Source: Flavobacterium aquiphilum
GTDB taxonomy: Bacteria; Bacteroidota; Bacteroidia; Flavobacteriales; Flavobacteriaceae
Assembly (NCBI RefSeq): GCF_027111335.1
Contig: NZ_CP114288.1
Location: 1,054,001-1,118,000, forward strand
DNA: 64,000 nt
Direction of reading: 5' to 3'
Each line of letters begins with the position of its first letter. Within the stretch, counting starts at the first letter, position 1. Below, piece by piece: positions 61,415 through 64,000 of this stretch. The translations under genes and the position numbers were made by a program. The notes beneath the pieces were generated by a model, which was given only the letters and a program-made list of their open reading frames with translations, made no database searches and was not told the origin of the DNA.

Positions 61415-64000
61415 ATGTTTCAAAAAAAACACCTCTTTTTTATTTTACTTCTTGCAGGATTGGCTTCCGCACAGGAAAATCCTAAAAAAGAAAACACCTC
61501 TTTTCAACCAACCATAGAAACCTCAAGACCTTGGGTTTATTGGTATTGGATGCAGAGCGCTTACTCCAAAGAAGGCATTACCGCCGATTTGGAAGCGATG
61601 AAACAAGCCGGAATTGGCGGTGCTTATTTAATGACGATTAAAGGCCCTTCAAATCCACCATTGATGGATCCGCCCGTTTTGCAATTGAGCAAAGAATTTT
61701 GGAATTTGGTATATTGGGCATTGACAGAAGCTGACCGATTAGGCGTGAAAATTGCTTTTCATCCTGCAGATGGTTTTGCCGTTGCCGGTGGGCCTTGGAT
61801 AACACCCGAAACGTCGATGCAAAAAGTGGTATGGAAGGATACTATCATTATCGGAAACCAATTTAGAAAACTGAAATTGGCTGTTCCTAACCATTACAAA
61901 GATTACTATAAAGACATCGCCACTTTTGCCATTCCGGTTAAAGAAAGTTTTGAGACTTCGGAAAAAAAACACCCAAAAATCACGTCAAGCTTGGGCAATT
62001 TTGACGCATCGTTTTTAAACGATTCAAAGAAAGACGATCAATTTAGGTTAAAGGAAAAAGGATGGGTTCAATACGAATTTGATCAGCCGTTTTTGTGCAA
62101 ATCTGTTCAAATTGAAACCAAAGGGAATAATTACCAAGCGCATCGTTTAATTGTTGAAGTGAGCGATGACGGCGTTAATTTCAAAAGCCTTGGACGATTA
62201 GCCACACCACGTCAAGGTTGGCAAGATACGGATGCCTTTTACACTCACAGTATCGTACCAACAAAAGCGAAATATTTCCGTTTTGTTTACGATCCCGAAG
62301 GAAGTGAACCCGGAGCCGAAGATTTGGATCCCGCAAAATGGAATCAGGGATTGAAAGTCGCCAAAATCTATTTGTCAAATGAGCCGCTGATTGATAATTA
62401 TCAAGGAAAATCGGGAGCAATTTGGCGTTTGAGTCCACAAGTAACCGAAAAGGAAATCAACAGTTCCGATTGTGTTGATTTGGCAAAAATGATCAATATT
62501 TCGAAGTTTGTTGATGCCAATGGAATATTGGATTGGAAAGCTCCATCCAAAGGGAATTGGCGAATCATTCGTTTTGGATACACGTCAACTGGACACGAAA
62601 ATGCAACGGCAGGCGGTGGAAGAGGATTGGAAGTGGATAAATTTAATGTTGATGCCGTTCGTTTTCAATTGGATCATTGGTTCGGCGAAATGTTGAGAAC
62701 TGCAGGGCCTGAACTGGCTTCCAAAGTGGTCAAAATTCTCCATATGGATAGCTGGGAATGCGGTAGCCAAAACTGGTCTCCTGTTTTTCAAGCCGAATTT
62801 AAAAAACGAAGAGGCTATGATATTGTAACCTATTTGCCGGTTATGGCTGGAATTCCTGTTGAGAATATTGAAACTTCGGAGAAAGTATTATATGATGTCC
62901 GAAAAACGATTTCAGAATTAATCGCAGAAAACTTTTTTGGAACATTAAAAGGAATTGCAAAAGACGCCAATGTAAAATTCAGTTCAGAGAATGTCGCGCC
63001 AACAATGATGAGCGACGGGCTTTTACACTTTAAATACGTTGATTATCCGAGTGGGGAATTTTGGCTGAAAAGCCCAACCCACGATAAGCCCAATGATATG
63101 CTCGATGCCATTTCGGGAGGGCATATTTATGGTAAAGATATCATTCAGGCCGAAGCTTTTACGGCTTTAAAAATGGACTGGGACGAACATCCCGGAAACC
63201 TAAAAGTGGTTGCGGATCGCAATTACGCACTCGGAATTAACCGATTTTTCTATCACGTTTTTGTGCATAATCCGTGGATAGACAGAAAGCCCGGAATGAC
63301 GCTGGATGGTATCGGTTCTTTTTTTCAAAGAGACCAAACCTGGTGGAAACCCGGGAAAGCTTGGGTGGATTATTGCCAAAGAGTGCAGTTTCAGTTGCAA
63401 AAAGGAAAGCCGGTAATTGATTTGGCTGTTTTTATTGGTGATGATTTGCCTTCAAGAGCGGTGCTTCCGGATAGATTGGTGCCGTTTATTCCGAATGTTT
63501 TTGGAAAAGATCGCCTGGAAAGTGAAGCCATTAGATTGAAAAACGAAGGTCAGCCTAGCATTAAAATGCCGAAAGAGGTTAGTTCGACTAAAAATTCAAC
63601 CGATTTGTCGCAATGGATTAACGCGATGAATGGTTATCAATATGATTCTTTCAATGCCGATGTTTTATTGAATAATGCTAAAGTCGAAAACGGAAAAGTA
63701 ATTTTCAGCAACAGTATTCAGTATGGTGCTTTGCTGTTTCCGGGAAGTCACAAAATGGCGCCGAACAAAATGATTTCTTTGGCTGTTGCCAAAAAAATAT
63801 TGGAATTGGTCAAAGACGGAGCAACTGTTTTCATTGACGAAAAACCGAATCTGCAACCAGGAATGTATTCAGATGCCGATCATAAAAGTTGGCAAACTAC
63901 AATCGATGAAATTTGGAACAATACTTCGAATGCAACTTCGTGGAAAATAGGAAAAGGAACGATAATTAAATTGCCTTATTTAGGAAATGATTTTACTGAA
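61415..64000 (+). CDS. GH106 alpha-L-rhamnosidase, 3' end beyond right edge
   Basis: The frame from the ATG at 61415 stays open for 862 codons to the last base, so the C-terminus is missing. Signal peptide MFQKKHLFFILLLAGLASAQ. GH106 N-terminus: SRPWVYWYWMQSAYSKEGIT and LEAMKQAGIGGAYLMTIKG; then IHMD-like ILHMDSWECGSQNWSPVFQ, FSSENVAPTMMSDG, GKDIIQAEAFTALKMDWDEH and YALGINRFFYHVFVHNPW. These match GH106, a family of alpha-L-rhamnosidases of about 1,000-1,100 residues. With GH78 it gives the locus two unrelated rhamnosidases, suggesting rhamnose in more than one linkage. Confidence 0.9.
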   Translation, partial: MFQKKHLFFILLLAGLASAQENPKKENTSFQPTIETSRPWVYWYWMQSAYSKEGITADLEAMKQAGIGGAYLMTIKGPSNPPLMDPPVLQLSKEFWNLVYWALTEADRLGVKIAFHPADGFAVAGGPWITPETSMQKVVWKDTIIIGNQFRKLKLAVPNHYKDYYKDIATFAIPVKESFETSEKKHPKITSSLGNFDASFLNDSKKDDQFRLKEKGWVQYEFDQPFLCKSVQIETKGNNYQAHRLIVEVSDDGVNFKSLGRLATPRQGWQDTDAFYTHSIVPTKAKYFRFVYDPEGSEPGAEDLDPAKWNQGLKVAKIYLSNEPLIDNYQGKSGAIWRLSPQVTEKEINSSDCVDLAKMINISKFVDANGILDWKAPSKGNWRIIRFGYTSTGHENATAGGGRGLEVDKFNVDAVRFQLDHWFGEMLRTAGPELASKVVKILHMDSWECGSQNWSPVFQAEFKKRRGYDIVTYLPVMAGIPVENIETSEKVLYDVRKTISELIAENFFGTLKGIAKDANVKFSSENVAPTMMSDGLLHFKYVDYPSGEFWLKSPTHDKPNDMLDAISGGHIYGKDIIQAEAFTALKMDWDEHPGNLKVVADRNYALGINRFFYHVFVHNPWIDRKPGMTLDGIGSFFQRDQTWWKPGKAWVDYCQRVQFQLQKGKPVIDLAVFIGDDLPSRAVLPDRLVPFIPNVFGKDRLESEAIRLKNEGQPSIKMPKEVSSTKNSTDLSQWINAMNGYQYDSFNADVLLNNAKVENGKVIFSNSIQYGALLFPGSHKMAPNKMISLAVAKKILELVKDGATVFIDEKPNLQPGMYSDADHKSWQTTIDEIWNNTSNATSWKIGKGTIIKLPYLGNDFTE

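Overview
The window is AT-rich chromosomal DNA from a Bacteroidota bacterium, almost certainly a Flavobacterium or close relative. Evidence: gldJ next to porU (type IX secretion and gliding), SusC/SusD genes, promoters of the TTG-N19-TAnnTTTG type, lipoprotein signals of Bacteroidota type, and intergenic hairpin repeats of a kind common in Flavobacterium. No rRNA, tRNA, CRISPR array, transposase or phage gene was seen.

Layout. (1) 1-5624: conserved core with porU (minus, cut by the left edge), gldJ and murF. (2) 5661-25664: a beta-glucan polysaccharide utilization locus. A membrane-anchored propeller/Y_Y_Y/LuxR-type regulator is divergent from susC, susD, two surface glycan-binding lipoproteins, a GH16 laminarinase, two GH30 enzymes, a GH5-CBM6 enzyme, a GH3 beta-glucosidase and an acyltransferase. 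The enzyme set fits beta-1,3/1,6-glucan such as laminarin. (3) 25903-29467: small accessory genes: a RibD-like reductase, an orphan, an AraC regulator, and an AhpD-like/GNAT pair bracketed by two copies of a dispersed repeat. (4) 29695-37276, minus: a tightly packed operon encoding two ABC-type solute-binding proteins without signal peptides, two CaiB/BaiF CoA-transferases, a Gfo/Idh/MocA oxidoreductase, a MaoC-type hydratase and a FucP-like transporter. (5) 37472-64000, plus: GH105, then FAH-family hydrolase, Zn-alcohol dehydrogenase, SDR and fuconolactonase-like lactonase; the aldolase-dehydrogenase RhaEW; a beta-helix protein with a C-terminal L-rhamnose-mutarotase-like domain; an oxidoreductase plus SSS symporter; a nitroreductase-MarR pair; then GH78, two propeller-type glycosidase-like proteins, GH2 and GH106 (cut by the right edge).

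Regions 4 and 5 look like one programme for a rhamnose- and uronate-containing polysaccharide (rhamnogalacturonan-like, or possibly ulvan-like): GH78/GH106/GH105/GH2 release sugars, FucP-like and SSS carriers import them, and lactonase/dehydrogenase/FAH plus RhaEW take L-6-deoxysugars to lactate- and pyruvate-level products. Regions 4 and 5 share a divergent control region with a LacI-type palindrome. Three further transcription units in region 5 (RhaEW, beta-helix-mutarotase, GH78) share a tandem decamer motif that I do not recognise.

The least explained items are the solute-binding-protein/CoA-transferase operon, the beta-helix-mutarotase fusion, and the tandem-decamer operator. Functions are inferred from protein motifs read by eye; no database search was possible.
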